Positions 45,158-53,161 of a stretch of 64,000 nucleotides of DNA are shown one piece after another. Location: positions 28,954-92,953 of the forward strand of contig NZ_QJTK01000013.1 in NCBI RefSeq assembly GCF_003217355.1, written 5' to 3'. Within the stretch, counting starts at the first letter, position 1, and every line of letters begins with the position of its first letter. The translations under genes were made by a program, and so were the position numbers. The stretch comes from Rhodobacter viridis (GTDB taxonomy: Bacteria > Pseudomonadota > Alphaproteobacteria > Rhodobacterales > Rhodobacteraceae). The notes under the pieces were generated by a model, which did no database searches, had not been told where the DNA came from, and saw only the letters and a program-made list of their open reading frames with translations.

Positions 45158-46093
45158 ATGGACTACGGTTATCCGGTTTCGGTGCTTGGCCGCGCCGCCG
45201 AGCAGGGTCTCTGGTCGCTGGACCATGATTTCGATGCCGCCACAATGCTTTGGCAGATCACCCATGGCGAGGCCGGGGCAGAGCTGTGCGATGCGATGGG
45301 CCATGTGATCTTGCAAGGCACGCTGACCGCCGATGTGCCGCTGGTGCTGCAAAAGCCCGAAGGCGGGACGATCCGTCTCGACCGGATCGAAATCGACGGG
45401 GTGCTGTGCCTTTATGTGCCGTCGGAACTGCTGACCCCCGGCATCGACTATGCCGAGGCGGAGCCGTTCGCCCTGCCCGCCCGCGCCGCCGGTCCCGAGG
45501 AAATCGCCGCCCTGCCCTGCCTTGGCGGCGGCACGATGATTGCCACGTCCGAAGGTCCGGTGCCGATCGACTGGCTGCGTCCGGGCGATCGGGTGCTGAC
45601 GCGCGACAACGGCTATCAGCCGCTCCTCTGGGTCGGCCAGCACACGATGCCGCGCCGCGCGCCCAGCGACACGCGCCCGCTTCTGCTCGCCGCCGCCTGT
45701 TTCGGCGAGGCCCTGCCCGAACGCGACGTGCTGCTGTCGCCCGGAACCGGGGTGCTTCTGGCCGGGCATGAACTGGAACTCTGGTTCGGCGAATCCGAGA
45801 TGTTCGCCAAGGCCTGCCACGCCCTGCCCAAGGCCGAGGCCGAGGCGGGGCCGCAGAAGCTCTATTCCATGCTGCTCGCCACGCCCGAGGTCGTACTGGC
45901 TGAGGGGATGTGGGTCAGTTCGGTCCATGCCGATGCCGCCTACATGTCGCTTTTGCCCGACCGCATCCGCGGTTCGATCGGTTCGCGCGTCAAGGCGGGC
46001 CATGCCGATCCGATCCGCGCCTGGCTGGAGGATTGGGAAGTGGCGATGTTCCGCCGCGAACGCCTCGCCCGGGCCCGCCGCGTCGCCGCCTGA
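45158..46093 (+). CDS. Hint domain-containing protein
   Basis: This is a 311-residue protein with an N-terminal region of 120 residues of unknown type, then a Hint_2 domain beginning LPCLGGGTMIATSEGPVPID with DWLRPGDRVLTRDNG and LLWVGQH. The same domain ends the RTX protein at 33736. No signal peptide or RTX repeats are seen. In related bacteria such stand-alone Hint proteins are of unknown use, perhaps self-processing or secreted through type I systems. It is flanked by nth (divergent) and the Ada-like gene. Confidence 0.85.
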   Translation: MDYGYPVSVLGRAAEQGLWSLDHDFDAATMLWQITHGEAGAELCDAMGHVILQGTLTADVPLVLQKPEGGTIRLDRIEIDGVLCLYVPSELLTPGIDYAEAEPFALPARAAGPEEIAALPCLGGGTMIATSEGPVPIDWLRPGDRVLTRDNGYQPLLWVGQHTMPRRAPSDTRPLLLAAACFGEALPERDVLLSPGTGVLLAGHELELWFGESEMFAKACHALPKAEAEAGPQKLYSMLLATPEVVLAEGMWVSSVHADAAYMSLLPDRIRGSIGSRVKAGHADPIRAWLEDWEVAMFRRERLARARRVAA

Positions 46094-46173
46094 GCCGCGC
46101 GCGCCGAAACCGCAGCTTTCGGGTCGCCTTGCTGGTGCGATCCCCCTAAGCTGCGGCGAAGAAAGGCGTGCCC

Positions 46174-47070
46174 ATGTCCGAAAACACTCCGGTCGAAGAC
46201 CACTACCATTATCGCGTGATCGCCCGTGCGATCGCGGAAATCGACGCGGCGCAGGCCGAGGCGCAAGCGGCAGGCCGCCCGACGCGGATTTCGCTCGACG
46301 CGCTGTCGGCCCGGCTTGGCCTTTCGGCACCGCATTTCCAGCGGGTGTTTTCGGCCTGGGTCGGGGTCTCGCCCAAACGCTACACGCAATACCTCTCGCT
46401 TGGCCTTGCCCGCGAGCTGCTGGCGCAGAAACTGCCGCTTGACCGGGTGGCCGAGGCGGCGGGGCTGTCGACCGCCTCGCGGCTGCACGATCTGATCCTG
46501 CGCTGGGAGGCGATGACCCCGGGCGAGCTGGCGGCAGGCGGCACCGGCTTGACGATCCGCTGGGGCCGCTTCCCCTCGCCCTTCGGCCCGGTGCTGGGCT
46601 TTGGCACCGCGCGCGGGCTTTGCGGCCTCGCCTTCACCGAGGAGATGGGATTTGACACCGCCTTTGCCGACATGATCGCGCGCTGGCCCGGTGCAGAGTT
46701 GATCGAGGACCCGGCCCCGCTCGCCGACTGGGTGGCCGCGGCCTTTGGCGGTGCGGCCGAGACCCGGCTTTCCGTCATCGGCGCCCCCTTTCAGATCAAG
46801 GTCTGGGAGGCGCTCCTGGCCATCCCCTCGGGCGAGGTCTGCACCTATTCCGACATCGCCCATCGCATCGGCAGCCCGCGCGCGGTGCGGGCGGTGGGCA
46901 CGGCGGTCGGGCGCAACCCGGTCGCGGTGCTGATCCCCTGCCACCGGGTGCTGCGCGCTTCGGGCGGGCTGGGCGGCTATCACTGGGGGCTGCCGCTCAA
47001 ACGGGCGCTTCTGGCGCGCGAAGCCGCCCGGCGCGAGGCGGAACAGGGCCTTTGCGCCGCCTCGGCCTGA
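46174..47070 (+). CDS. Ada-like bifunctional AraC regulator / O6-methylguanine-DNA methyltransferase
   Basis: This protein of about 298 residues pairs an N-terminal AraC HTH region (LDALSARLGLSAPHFQRVFS, then FSAWVGVSPKRYTQYLSLG) with a C-terminal MGMT domain. The alkyl-accepting cysteine is in VLIPCHRVLRASG, with the finger helix RAVRAVGTAVGRNPVAV. The zinc-binding methylphosphotriester domain of full Ada is absent. It takes methyl groups from guanine O6 and may regulate its own gene. The ATG at 46174 is favoured over GTG 46168 for its spacing from AAAGG. Confidence 0.9.
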   Translation: MSENTPVEDHYHYRVIARAIAEIDAAQAEAQAAGRPTRISLDALSARLGLSAPHFQRVFSAWVGVSPKRYTQYLSLGLARELLAQKLPLDRVAEAAGLSTASRLHDLILRWEAMTPGELAAGGTGLTIRWGRFPSPFGPVLGFGTARGLCGLAFTEEMGFDTAFADMIARWPGAELIEDPAPLADWVAAAFGGAAETRLSVIGAPFQIKVWEALLAIPSGEVCTYSDIAHRIGSPRAVRAVGTAVGRNPVAVLIPCHRVLRASGGLGGYHWGLPLKRALLAREAARREAEQGLCAASA

Positions 47071-47194
47071 CATTCTCGCCTGAAGTTGATGCGCAAAATT
47101 CCGCCAAGATTTCACAGGGCATGGAACCGCAGCGAAAATCTGGCGTAGAATGGGACAGAACGGCCAGGATGGCCGCAAGCACAAGGGCAGTTCC

Positions 47195-47869
47195 ATGACC
47201 AAGACCTCTACCCTCCTCATCGCCTGCACCGGCCTTTTCGCGCTGAGCGCCTGCACCGACCCCTATGATCAGGGCTACAGCGACTCCTCGAGCGCCGACC
47301 CCTATGCCAACACGAAAAGCGCCGCGATCACCGGGGCGCTGATCGGCGGCGTCTTCGGGGCGACCCGGGGCGGCGACGACAAGCTGGCCAAGGCCGCGAC
47401 CGGGGCGATGATCGGCGGCGCGATTGGCGGGCTGATCGGCAACCAGCTCGACAAGCAGGCGCAGGAGTTGCGGCGCGATCTGGATACCAACGGCGTCTCG
47501 GTGGTGCGTCAGGGCGACCGTCTGGTCGTGACGATGCCGCAAGACGTGCTCTTCGCCGTCGACAGCGCCTCGGTGCGCCCCGACCTGCAGCGCGATCTTT
47601 ATACGCTCGCGGGCAGCCTGAACCGTTACCCCGACACCACCGTCGATGTCGTCGGCCACACCGATTCGGACGGCGATGCCGCCTACAACCAGCGCCTGTC
47701 GCAGGACCGCGCCAATTCGGTGGCCAATGTGCTGATCGGCGCTGGCGTGCCGCGCTATCGCGTCGTCGCCTATGGCCGCGGCGAGGAACAGCCGGTCGCC
47801 TCGAACCTGAGCGCGCAAGGCAAGGCGCAAAACCGCCGCGTCGAATTCATCATCCGCCCGAACCGCTGA
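47195..47869 (+). CDS. OmpA-family outer-membrane lipoprotein
   Basis: This is a 224-residue lipoprotein with signal MTKTSTLLIACTGLFALSAC. After a Ser/Asp-rich stretch comes a glycine-zipper segment (AAITGALIGGVFGA and GAMIGGAIGGLIGN). The OmpA C-terminal peptidoglycan-binding domain follows (TTVDVVGHTDSDGDAAYNQ, LSQDRANSVANVLI, NRRVEFIIRP). It is predicted to tie the outer membrane to the wall. ATG 47195 starts the signal peptide. A hairpin terminator follows. Confidence 0.92.
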   Translation: MTKTSTLLIACTGLFALSACTDPYDQGYSDSSSADPYANTKSAAITGALIGGVFGATRGGDDKLAKAATGAMIGGAIGGLIGNQLDKQAQELRRDLDTNGVSVVRQGDRLVVTMPQDVLFAVDSASVRPDLQRDLYTLAGSLNRYPDTTVDVVGHTDSDGDAAYNQRLSQDRANSVANVLIGAGVPRYRVVAYGRGEEQPVASNLSAQGKAQNRRVEFIIRPNR

Positions 47870-47889
47870 GACCGGGCGACGCGCGCAAA

Positions 47890-47914
47890 AAGGCCGGGCC
47901 CCGTGCCCGGCCTT
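47890..47914 (+). terminator. Hairpin after the OmpA lipoprotein gene
   Basis: AAGGCCGGGC/GCCCGGCCTT with a 5-base loop at 47890-47914, 20 bp past the stop. The tail is TTACCATTTCCC, so termination is plausible but not ideal. Confidence 0.65.
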
Positions 47915-47942
47915 ACCATTTCCCATTGCCCGGCTTTTTCAT

Positions 47943-47961
47943 TGGTCATAGTTTCTGACCA
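47943..47961 (+). promoter_or_regulatory. FadR/PdhR-type operator before the GntR gene
   Basis: TGGTCA-TAGTTTC-TGACCA, perfect 6-bp arms at 47943-47948 and 47956-47961, ending 12 bp before the start codon of a FadR-type GntR regulator. TGGTnnnACCA-like sites are standard for this family, so autoregulation is likely. Confidence 0.65.
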
Positions 47962-47973
47962 CGGGAGAGAGAA

Positions 47974-48747
47974 ATGCCATTCCAGAAGATCGAATCCGAG
48001 AAACTTGCCTCGGCCGTGGTGCGTCAGATCGAAAATCTGATCGTCGAGGGTGTGCTGCGCCCGGGCGAGCGCCTGCCCTCCGAACGCGAATTGTCCGAGC
48101 GTCTGGCGGTCTCGCGGCCGTCCCTGCGCGAGGCCGTGGCCGAGTTGCAGGAAGAGGGCCTGCTGACCACCCGCGCCGGCTCGGGGATCTTCGTCGCCGA
48201 GGTGCTCGGCTCGGCCTTTTCGCCCGCGCTGATCCGGCTTTTCGCCCGAAACGATCAGGCGGTCTTCGACTATCTCGCCTTCCGGCGTGATCTGGAAGGC
48301 ATGGCGGCAGAGCGAGCGGCCAAGATGGGCTCGGACACCGATCTGAAGGTGATCGACGCGATCATGTCCAAGATGGAAACCGCCCACAGCAAGCGCAACC
48401 CGGCCGACGAGGCGACGCTGGATGCGCAGTTCCACATGGCCATCGTCGAGGCCAGTCACAACATCATCATGCTGCACATGATGCGCTCGATGTTCGATCT
48501 GCTGTCGGAAGGCGTGTTCTACAACCGTCAGATCATGTTCCGAAACCGCTCGACGCGGGAATCGCTGCTGGAACAGCACCGGGCGATCAACGCGGCGATT
48601 CAGGCGCGTGACGGCGTGGCGGCGCGGGCGGCGGTGGCGGTGCACATGGAATTCGTGGAAGTGGCCCTGACCGAGTCGCGCAAGGCGGAAAAGCACGAAG
48701 CGCTGGCGCGGCTGCGGTTGCAGCACCAGAACGGCAAGACCGCCTGA
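47974..48747 (+). CDS. FadR/PdhR-type GntR transcriptional regulator
   Basis: This is a 257-residue regulator with N-terminal winged HTH (VVRQIENLIVEGVLRPGERL, LPSERELSERLAVSRPSLRE) and a C-terminal FCD domain with metal-site residues (LDAQFHMAIVEASHN). It resembles PdhR/LldR regulators that answer to carboxylic acids such as pyruvate, lactate or glycolate. An inverted repeat right upstream suggests autorepression. It ends 10 bp from the convergent DUF4087 gene. Confidence 0.9.
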   Translation: MPFQKIESEKLASAVVRQIENLIVEGVLRPGERLPSERELSERLAVSRPSLREAVAELQEEGLLTTRAGSGIFVAEVLGSAFSPALIRLFARNDQAVFDYLAFRRDLEGMAAERAAKMGSDTDLKVIDAIMSKMETAHSKRNPADEATLDAQFHMAIVEASHNIIMLHMMRSMFDLLSEGVFYNRQIMFRNRSTRESLLEQHRAINAAIQARDGVAARAAVAVHMEFVEVALTESRKAEKHEALARLRLQHQNGKTA

Positions 48748-48756
48748 ACCGGTAGA

Positions 48757-49140
48757 TCAGTCGCGGGGCGGCGGCGGCAAGGCCGGATCGCGCAGACATT
48801 TCGACAGCGGCAGCGCTCGCAGCTTGTCGATGAACCAGACCTCGCCCTCGGCCGCATTGCCGTAATCGCCCGAGGCGCAAGCGCAGCCATAGCCGTATGA
48901 GCCGTTGGTCTCGACCCATTCGTCGCCGAACTCCGCGTCGGACCAGTCCAGATTTTCCCAGCCGCCGACTTCCAGCGAGCCCTGCGAGGCGAACCACCAG
49001 CTGCCATCGGCATCGGTCAGGTAAAAGTTGCCCGGTGTCGGATTGACGAACCAGCCGCAGCGGGTTTCAGACCGCGCCTCGGCTTGCGCCGCGCTTGCGA
49101 GCAGTCCGAACGCCAGCGCAAGCGCCACGATCTTAGCCAA
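48757..49140 (-). CDS. DUF4087-type exported protein
   Basis: This is a 127-residue protein with a Sec signal (MAKIVALALAFGLLASAAQA). The mature part, ETRCGWFVNPTPGNFYLTDA, then WWFASQG and GYGCACASGDYG with several cysteines, matches the DUF4087 family of unknown function. It overlaps the end of fnrL by 8 bp on the same strand, so it is probably translated from the fnrL transcript. Confidence 0.82.
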   Translation of the reverse strand: MAKIVALALAFGLLASAAQAEARSETRCGWFVNPTPGNFYLTDADGSWWFASQGSLEVGGWENLDWSDAEFGDEWVETNGSYGYGCACASGDYGNAAEGEVWFIDKLRALPLSKCLRDPALPPPPRD

Positions 49141-49879
49141 TCAGGCCCCCGTCGCTGTCCTCGCCCGCCTCGATCAGCAGCCGATCCATGTCGGGCACCG
49201 TGACGTGACGTTTTCCTTCGAGTTCGATGACACCATCGCGCTTGAGAGCGGAAATCTGCCGACTGACCGTCTCGAGGGTGAGGCCGAGATAGTCCGCCAT
49301 CGCCTCCCGCGTGAGGGGAAGATCGAAGGTCAGATGCCCCCGCAGCTTGCGGTGACGAATCGACGCATCGCGGCGCGCGACGATCGACAGAAGCGAGGCA
49401 ATCTTCTCGCGCGCGGTCTTGCGGCCGAGCAAAAGCATCCATTCGCGGGCGGCGTCGAGCTCGTCCAAAGTCATCTGAAGAAGCCGCTGCGCGAGGTGCG
49501 GCGTGCGCTCCATCAGCTCTTCGAACGGCTTCCGGCGGAAGCAGCACATCAGGATATCGGTCGTCGCCGTGACGTTGTAAGCGGCGCGGTCGCGGCCAGG
49601 TCTTCCAACAAAATCAGAGGGTAAGAGGAGACCGACCATCTGCGTGCGACCATCTTCGAGGGTCTGGGTGAGGGTCGCGATCCCCGAAACGACCGAGGCC
49701 ACAAAGTCCATCTTGTCCCCCGACCAGATCACTGTCTGACCGGCTTCGAAGCTGCGGTAATACTTCACCGCCTCGAGTTCATCGAGCTCGGAACTCTCGC
49801 ATCTTGCGCAGACGGCCCGGTGCCTGATCGGGCAGTCTCCGCACTGCAGCGAGACTGGATGAGCGTCGTCGTGAGACAT
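49133..49879 (-). CDS. fnrL: Anaerobic regulator FnrL
   Basis: This is a 248-residue CRP/FNR protein. The 4Fe-4S ligand set is visible: an N-terminal cluster of cysteines at 13, 16, 24 and 27 (QCGDCPIRHRAVCARC) and a central Cys at 112/113. The HTH is LTREAMADYLGLTLETVSRQ. Length equals that of Rhodobacter FnrL. It senses oxygen and activates genes for anaerobic growth, heme and photosynthesis. It is divergent from hemN with an FNR-type box in between, as in R. sphaeroides. The ATG 49879 begins MSHDDAHPVSLQC; longer frames upstream are not real. Confidence 0.96.
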   Translation of the reverse strand: MSHDDAHPVSLQCGDCPIRHRAVCARCESSELDELEAVKYYRSFEAGQTVIWSGDKMDFVASVVSGIATLTQTLEDGRTQMVGLLLPSDFVGRPGRDRAAYNVTATTDILMCCFRRKPFEELMERTPHLAQRLLQMTLDELDAAREWMLLLGRKTAREKIASLLSIVARRDASIRHRKLRGHLTFDLPLTREAMADYLGLTLETVSRQISALKRDGVIELEGKRHVTVPDMDRLLIEAGEDSDGGLIG

Positions 49880-49887
49880 TGCTTTGC

Positions 49888-49930
49888 TTGATTTGGGACA
49901 ATACTTTGTTCGCGTCGTGAAGGATACAAT
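49888..49930 (+). promoter_or_regulatory. FNR box and class II promoter of hemN
   Basis: FNR-type box TTGAT-TTGG-GACAA at 49888-49901 (one mismatch to TTGATNNNNATCAA on the second arm). A TACAAT -10 lies at 49925-49930, and its expected start point is about 49937. The box centre is then about 42 bp upstream, the normal class II activation distance. On the other strand the box overlaps a TATTGT, so it may repress fnrL itself. Confidence 0.75.
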
Positions 49931-49936
49931 ACGCCC

Positions 49937-51292
49937 ATGAAACATGAATCGCAACTCGCCCGGCTCGGTCTCTTCGATGCCAAGGTGCCCCGCTACACCA
50001 GCTACCCGACTGCACCCCATTTCTCCAAGGATATCGGCCCCTCGCAGTTCATCGAGTGGATCGAGGCGATTCCGGCGGGGGCGTCGATCTCGCTTTACAT
50101 GCACGTGCCCTTCTGTCGGCGCCTGTGCTGGTTCTGCGCCTGCCGCACCCAGGGCACGCAGACCGATGCACCGGTGAAAACCTATGCCGAGACGCTGATC
50201 AAGGAAGTCGAGCTTCTGAAATCGCATCTCGCGCCGGGCGTGAAGCTGTCGCGTCTGCATTGGGGCGGTGGCACCGCGACGCTTCTGCCGGCCGATTCGA
50301 TGCGCAAGATCTGCGACGCCGTCTTCGAGGCGGTGCCGCTGGGCGAAAAGGGCGAATTCTCGGTCGAGATCGACCCGAACGAGATTGACGACGAGCGCAT
50401 GGATGCGCTGGCGCAATCGGGCATGAACCGGGCTTCGGTGGGCATTCAGGACTTCGACCCCTTCATCCAGTCGGTGATCGGGCGCGAACAGACCTTCGAA
50501 GTGACGAAGATGGTCGTCGACATGATCCGCGACCGCGGCATCAACAGCCTGAACGCCGACATCCTTTACGGCCTGCCGCATCAGACGCCGCAGAAGATGA
50601 CCGAAAGCGTCGAAAAGGTGCTGTCGCTGAAACCCGACCGCGTCGCCTTCTACGGCTATGCGCACGTGCCGTGGATGTCGCGCCGTCAGTCGCTCATTCC
50701 GTCGGAAAACCTGCCGACGCCGCCCGAGCGGCTGGAGCTGTTCCACCTGTCGCGCGAGCTGTTCACGAATGCGGGCTACGACGTGATCGGCATCGACCAC
50801 TTCGCGCTGCCGCATGACGGTCTGGCCACCGCGCTGAAAGCGGGCAAGCTGCGCCGCAACTTCCAGGGCTATACCGACGATCAGGCGGAAGCTCTGGTGG
50901 GTCTCGGCGCCTCGTCGATCTCGCGCTTCCCGCAGGGCTATGCGCAGAACGAAAGCCCGACCGGCACCTATACGGCGGCGATCCGCGACGGCAAGTTCTC
51001 GACCCACCGCGGTTTCGTCTTCTCGAAGGAAGACCTGATGCGCGGCCGTCTGATCGAGATGCTGATGTGCGACTTCAAGGCCGACAAGGCGGAACTCGTG
51101 ACCGAATGGGGCGCCGATCCGGTGGCGCTGGACGCCGAATTCGCCTCCTGCGCCGCGAAGTTCGAAGACATGGTGACGGTGACCGAAGCGGGGCTGGAAA
51201 TCCCCGAACAGGGCCGCCCGCTGACGCGGATGATCGCGCGTCACTTCGATGGCTATGACCTCTCGAAAGCCGGGCACAGCTCGGCGATCTGA
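49937..51292 (+). CDS. hemN: Oxygen-independent coproporphyrinogen III dehydrogenase
   Basis: This is a 451-residue radical SAM enzyme with the cluster motif C-x3-C-x2-C at residues 60, 64 and 67 (PFCRRLCWFCAC) and the family start YTSYPTAPHFS. It converts coproporphyrinogen III to protoporphyrinogen IX without oxygen, needed for heme and bacteriochlorophyll in anaerobic growth. It is divergent from fnrL and under a predicted FnrL box. The AAGGA upstream lies 12 bases from the ATG, and the predicted transcription start is at the ATG itself, so a leaderless mRNA is possible. It is the protein called HemZ/HemN in Rhodobacter. Confidence 0.96.
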   Translation: MKHESQLARLGLFDAKVPRYTSYPTAPHFSKDIGPSQFIEWIEAIPAGASISLYMHVPFCRRLCWFCACRTQGTQTDAPVKTYAETLIKEVELLKSHLAPGVKLSRLHWGGGTATLLPADSMRKICDAVFEAVPLGEKGEFSVEIDPNEIDDERMDALAQSGMNRASVGIQDFDPFIQSVIGREQTFEVTKMVVDMIRDRGINSLNADILYGLPHQTPQKMTESVEKVLSLKPDRVAFYGYAHVPWMSRRQSLIPSENLPTPPERLELFHLSRELFTNAGYDVIGIDHFALPHDGLATALKAGKLRRNFQGYTDDQAEALVGLGASSISRFPQGYAQNESPTGTYTAAIRDGKFSTHRGFVFSKEDLMRGRLIEMLMCDFKADKAELVTEWGADPVALDAEFASCAAKFEDMVTVTEAGLEIPEQGRPLTRMIARHFDGYDLSKAGHSSAI

Positions 51293-51322
51293 GGGCGCTT
51301 CCATAACAAGGGAAGGGCAGAC

Positions 51323-51350
51323 TGGGCGCCGCAAGGCGCCCATTTCTTTT
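51323..51350 (+). terminator. hemN terminator
   Basis: TGGGCGCC-GCAA-GGCGCCCA followed by TTTCTTTT, 31 bp after the hemN stop. Confidence 0.88.
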
Positions 51351-51398
51351 GCCGGACGGCGGCGCAGCATCGGTCTGGGGGGGAGTCCGGATGATCGC

Positions 51399-51722
51399 TC
51401 AGATCGCGGCGAAAGACCGGTAGCGCAGGCGTTGCGTGACAAGCGATTGCCACTGCCATCCGGCGCGCAGGGGCGGCAGGCAGTGGTTTGCCCATCTCGC
51501 GTGGCCCCAACCGCCCTGCCCCGGATCGGGCAGGACCAGCACCTTGCAGCGCTGCGGCCTTTGCCATTCCCGCGTCCAGACAAGATCCCAACGCGGCCCG
51601 GCAAAGCGAACCCGCCATCCGTCGCGCGCCAGATCGGCGGCGAGGCGATCGAGGCCGGTCTCCGCAAGCTCCCAGTCGCGCGGGCGGCGGGTGGTCAGGG
51701 CAAGAAGCAGACGCGACAGCAT
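51399..51722 (-). CDS. Hypothetical protein, third gene of a small operon
   Basis: This is a 107-residue protein I do not recognise. It has a strong AAGGAGG ribosome site. The sequence is rich in Arg and Trp (RPRDWELAETGLDRLAADLA, RWDLVWTREWQRPQ, HARWANHCLPPL), looks globular, and has no signal peptide or clear membrane helix. It follows two other small genes on the minus strand with a 57-bp gap, so all three may be cotranscribed toward hemN. Confidence 0.6.
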   Translation of the reverse strand: MLSRLLLALTTRRPRDWELAETGLDRLAADLARDGWRVRFAGPRWDLVWTREWQRPQRCKVLVLPDPGQGGWGHARWANHCLPPLRAGWQWQSLVTQRLRYRSFAAI

Positions 51723-51779
51723 GACGTCCTCCTTCGTGACAAAACGGCGCGGCAGAGACGGGCCGCCGCGTCCGGCCGA

Positions 51780-51971
51780 TCAGGCCGCGACCGCCCCGGA
51801 AAGCGGCCGCACGACGATCCGCCAGATCTGCGGATCGCGATGACGCAGAAATTCCTGACGGGCGGCCTCCGGATCGTCGGTGATCTTGCGCAGCACGAGG
51901 CCATTGATCCGATGCGGCTGCTCGGTCCGGGTGTCGATCATCATGACGACAAAAAGGGGCAAGGCCGTCAT
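51780..51971 (-). CDS. Hypothetical 63-residue protein, second gene of a small operon
   Basis: This small protein starts MTALPLFVVMMIDTRTEQPH and ends IWRIVVRPLSGAVAA. The first ten residues form a beta-strand-like hydrophobic run, and the rest looks like a compact alpha/beta domain (DDPEAARQEFLRHRD). ATG 51971 overlaps the stop of the upstream gene (ATGA). The function is unknown. Confidence 0.6.
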   Translation of the reverse strand: MTALPLFVVMMIDTRTEQPHRINGLVLRKITDDPEAARQEFLRHRDPQIWRIVVRPLSGAVAA

Positions 51972-52222
51972 GCCAGCACCCAGTAAATCGCCCCGGTCCA
52001 GATCATCAGGCCAAGGCCGAGGGCGACGGCGGCAACCGCACCCGACGGCAGAGCAAGTTTCGCGCCGCCCTCCCCCTCGCCCACGCCAGTTCGGCACAAG
52101 GCAACGGGCGCGGCGTCGAAGCCATAAGCTTCCGCGGTCAGAATGGGCGCCGCAAACTGCATCTGAATGGGACGATGGCTCCGCGCACCCGGAGTTACGG
52201 ACATCGGCAGGAAGTAGGTCAT
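51968..52222 (-). CDS. Hypothetical 84-residue single-span membrane protein, first gene of a small operon
   Basis: The protein has a hydrophilic N-terminal half and one C-terminal membrane helix (SGAVAAVALGLGLMIWTGAIYWVLA region), i.e. a tail-anchor layout. AGGAAAGGAAA lies before ATG 52222. It is coupled by an ATGA overlap to the next gene. Position next to fnrL-hemN hints at a respiration or membrane role, but nothing in the sequence proves it. Confidence 0.6.
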   Translation of the reverse strand: MTYFLPMSVTPGARSHRPIQMQFAAPILTAEAYGFDAAPVALCRTGVGEGEGGAKLALPSGAVAAVALGLGLMIWTGAIYWVLA

Positions 52223-52383
52223 GGCGTTTCCTTTCCTTTACGACTGGCCATGGCGATATACTCTACAAACTCGGTCGTGTTTTCAAGGAAATATTCTCGC
52301 TCAATTCTGTCGTCTTTTGGGAGATTATTTTTCAGTCGTGTCCGTCAAGCCGGTGCAATTTCCCGGGCGGCCTGAGGCCATGA

Positions 52384-52890
52384 TCACGCGGCTTTCGTGG
52401 TGGTGCCGCGAAGGGGTCGATCTGCGCGAAAGCCTCGATCCTCATGGAGCGGCTTGATGATTGCCAGTCTTCGTTGGCTTCGAAGAGCATCGAGCCTTTG
52501 CCCGCCACTGGTCCGAGTACAATGGCGAACGCGGTTATAGCGCGCGATACGGGCGTTCTGCTGAGGCTGGCCGGGTTGGATGCGCCGGATCGTGAGGCCC
52601 CGTTTCTCAGCCCAGATCAGCAGCTTGCCGCTGATGTGGTCCGGGCCGTTTTCCACCCAGATGGTGCCGGGCTTGCCGCGCCATTCGACGATGCGCTCAA
52701 GCCTCGGGATCACCCGCTCGACGGGCAGCGAGAAATCGACCTCGATGCCCAGCCCTTCGCGGTTGCAGTCGTCCAGCAGGTTCAAGAGCCGGAACTGGCG
52801 TCCGTCACCTGGCCTCTCGGCCATGAAGTCCATCGACCAGGTCATGTTGGGCACCTCCGGCAGGCCAAAGGCGGCAGATCCGGCAGTCAA
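52384..52890 (-). pseudogene. IS3-family transposase OrfB remnant
   Basis: The reading VPNMTWSMDFMAERPGDGRQ, then FRLLNLLDDCNREGLGIEVD and ERIVEWRGKPGTIWVENGPD matches the catalytic core of IS3-group integrase-like transposases. The N-terminal third is missing and the last third is out of frame after GQPQQNARIARYNR, where the expected Glu of the DDE triad reads Ala. It is therefore dead. Its broken N-terminal end at about 52890 abuts a recombinase remnant on the other strand. Confidence 0.8.
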
Positions 52891-53135
52891 TCGCGCGGGT
52901 CCGCGACGATCTCGACCACCTCATCGCGCTTGAAGGCGAAAAATCGGAACGCGGTCAGGACACGCCCGACCGTGCCGAGACGTTGCGCGCGCTGATCGAG
53001 AAGATCATGCTGCATCCTGTGCCGTCAGCGACGGCAAAGGGGGGCGTGGAACTGGTGGCGGATCTTCACGGCTCGCTGGCAGGGCTTTTGCGTCTAGCGA
53101 CCCCAACTTCGACAGCAAAACGACCAAGTAATTGA
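52890..53135 (+). pseudogene. Site-specific serine recombinase, C-terminal remnant
   Basis: An 82-codon open stretch without its start reads IARVRDDLDHLIALEGEKSE, then ETLRALIEKIMLHP and GGVELVADLHGSLAGLLRLA to a TGA stop. This is the usual C-terminal end of large serine recombinases in alphaproteobacteria. The catalytic N-terminal part is lost at the junction with the IS3 remnant. Confidence 0.65.
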
Positions 53136-53161
53136 TTTCACTATAGCGAAGATGGCCAAAA

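Noticed and set aside
49880..51667. Upstream extension of fnrL across the hemN gene on the minus strand
   Set aside because: It would run antisense through hemN; FnrL length and the FNR box both fit the start at 49879.
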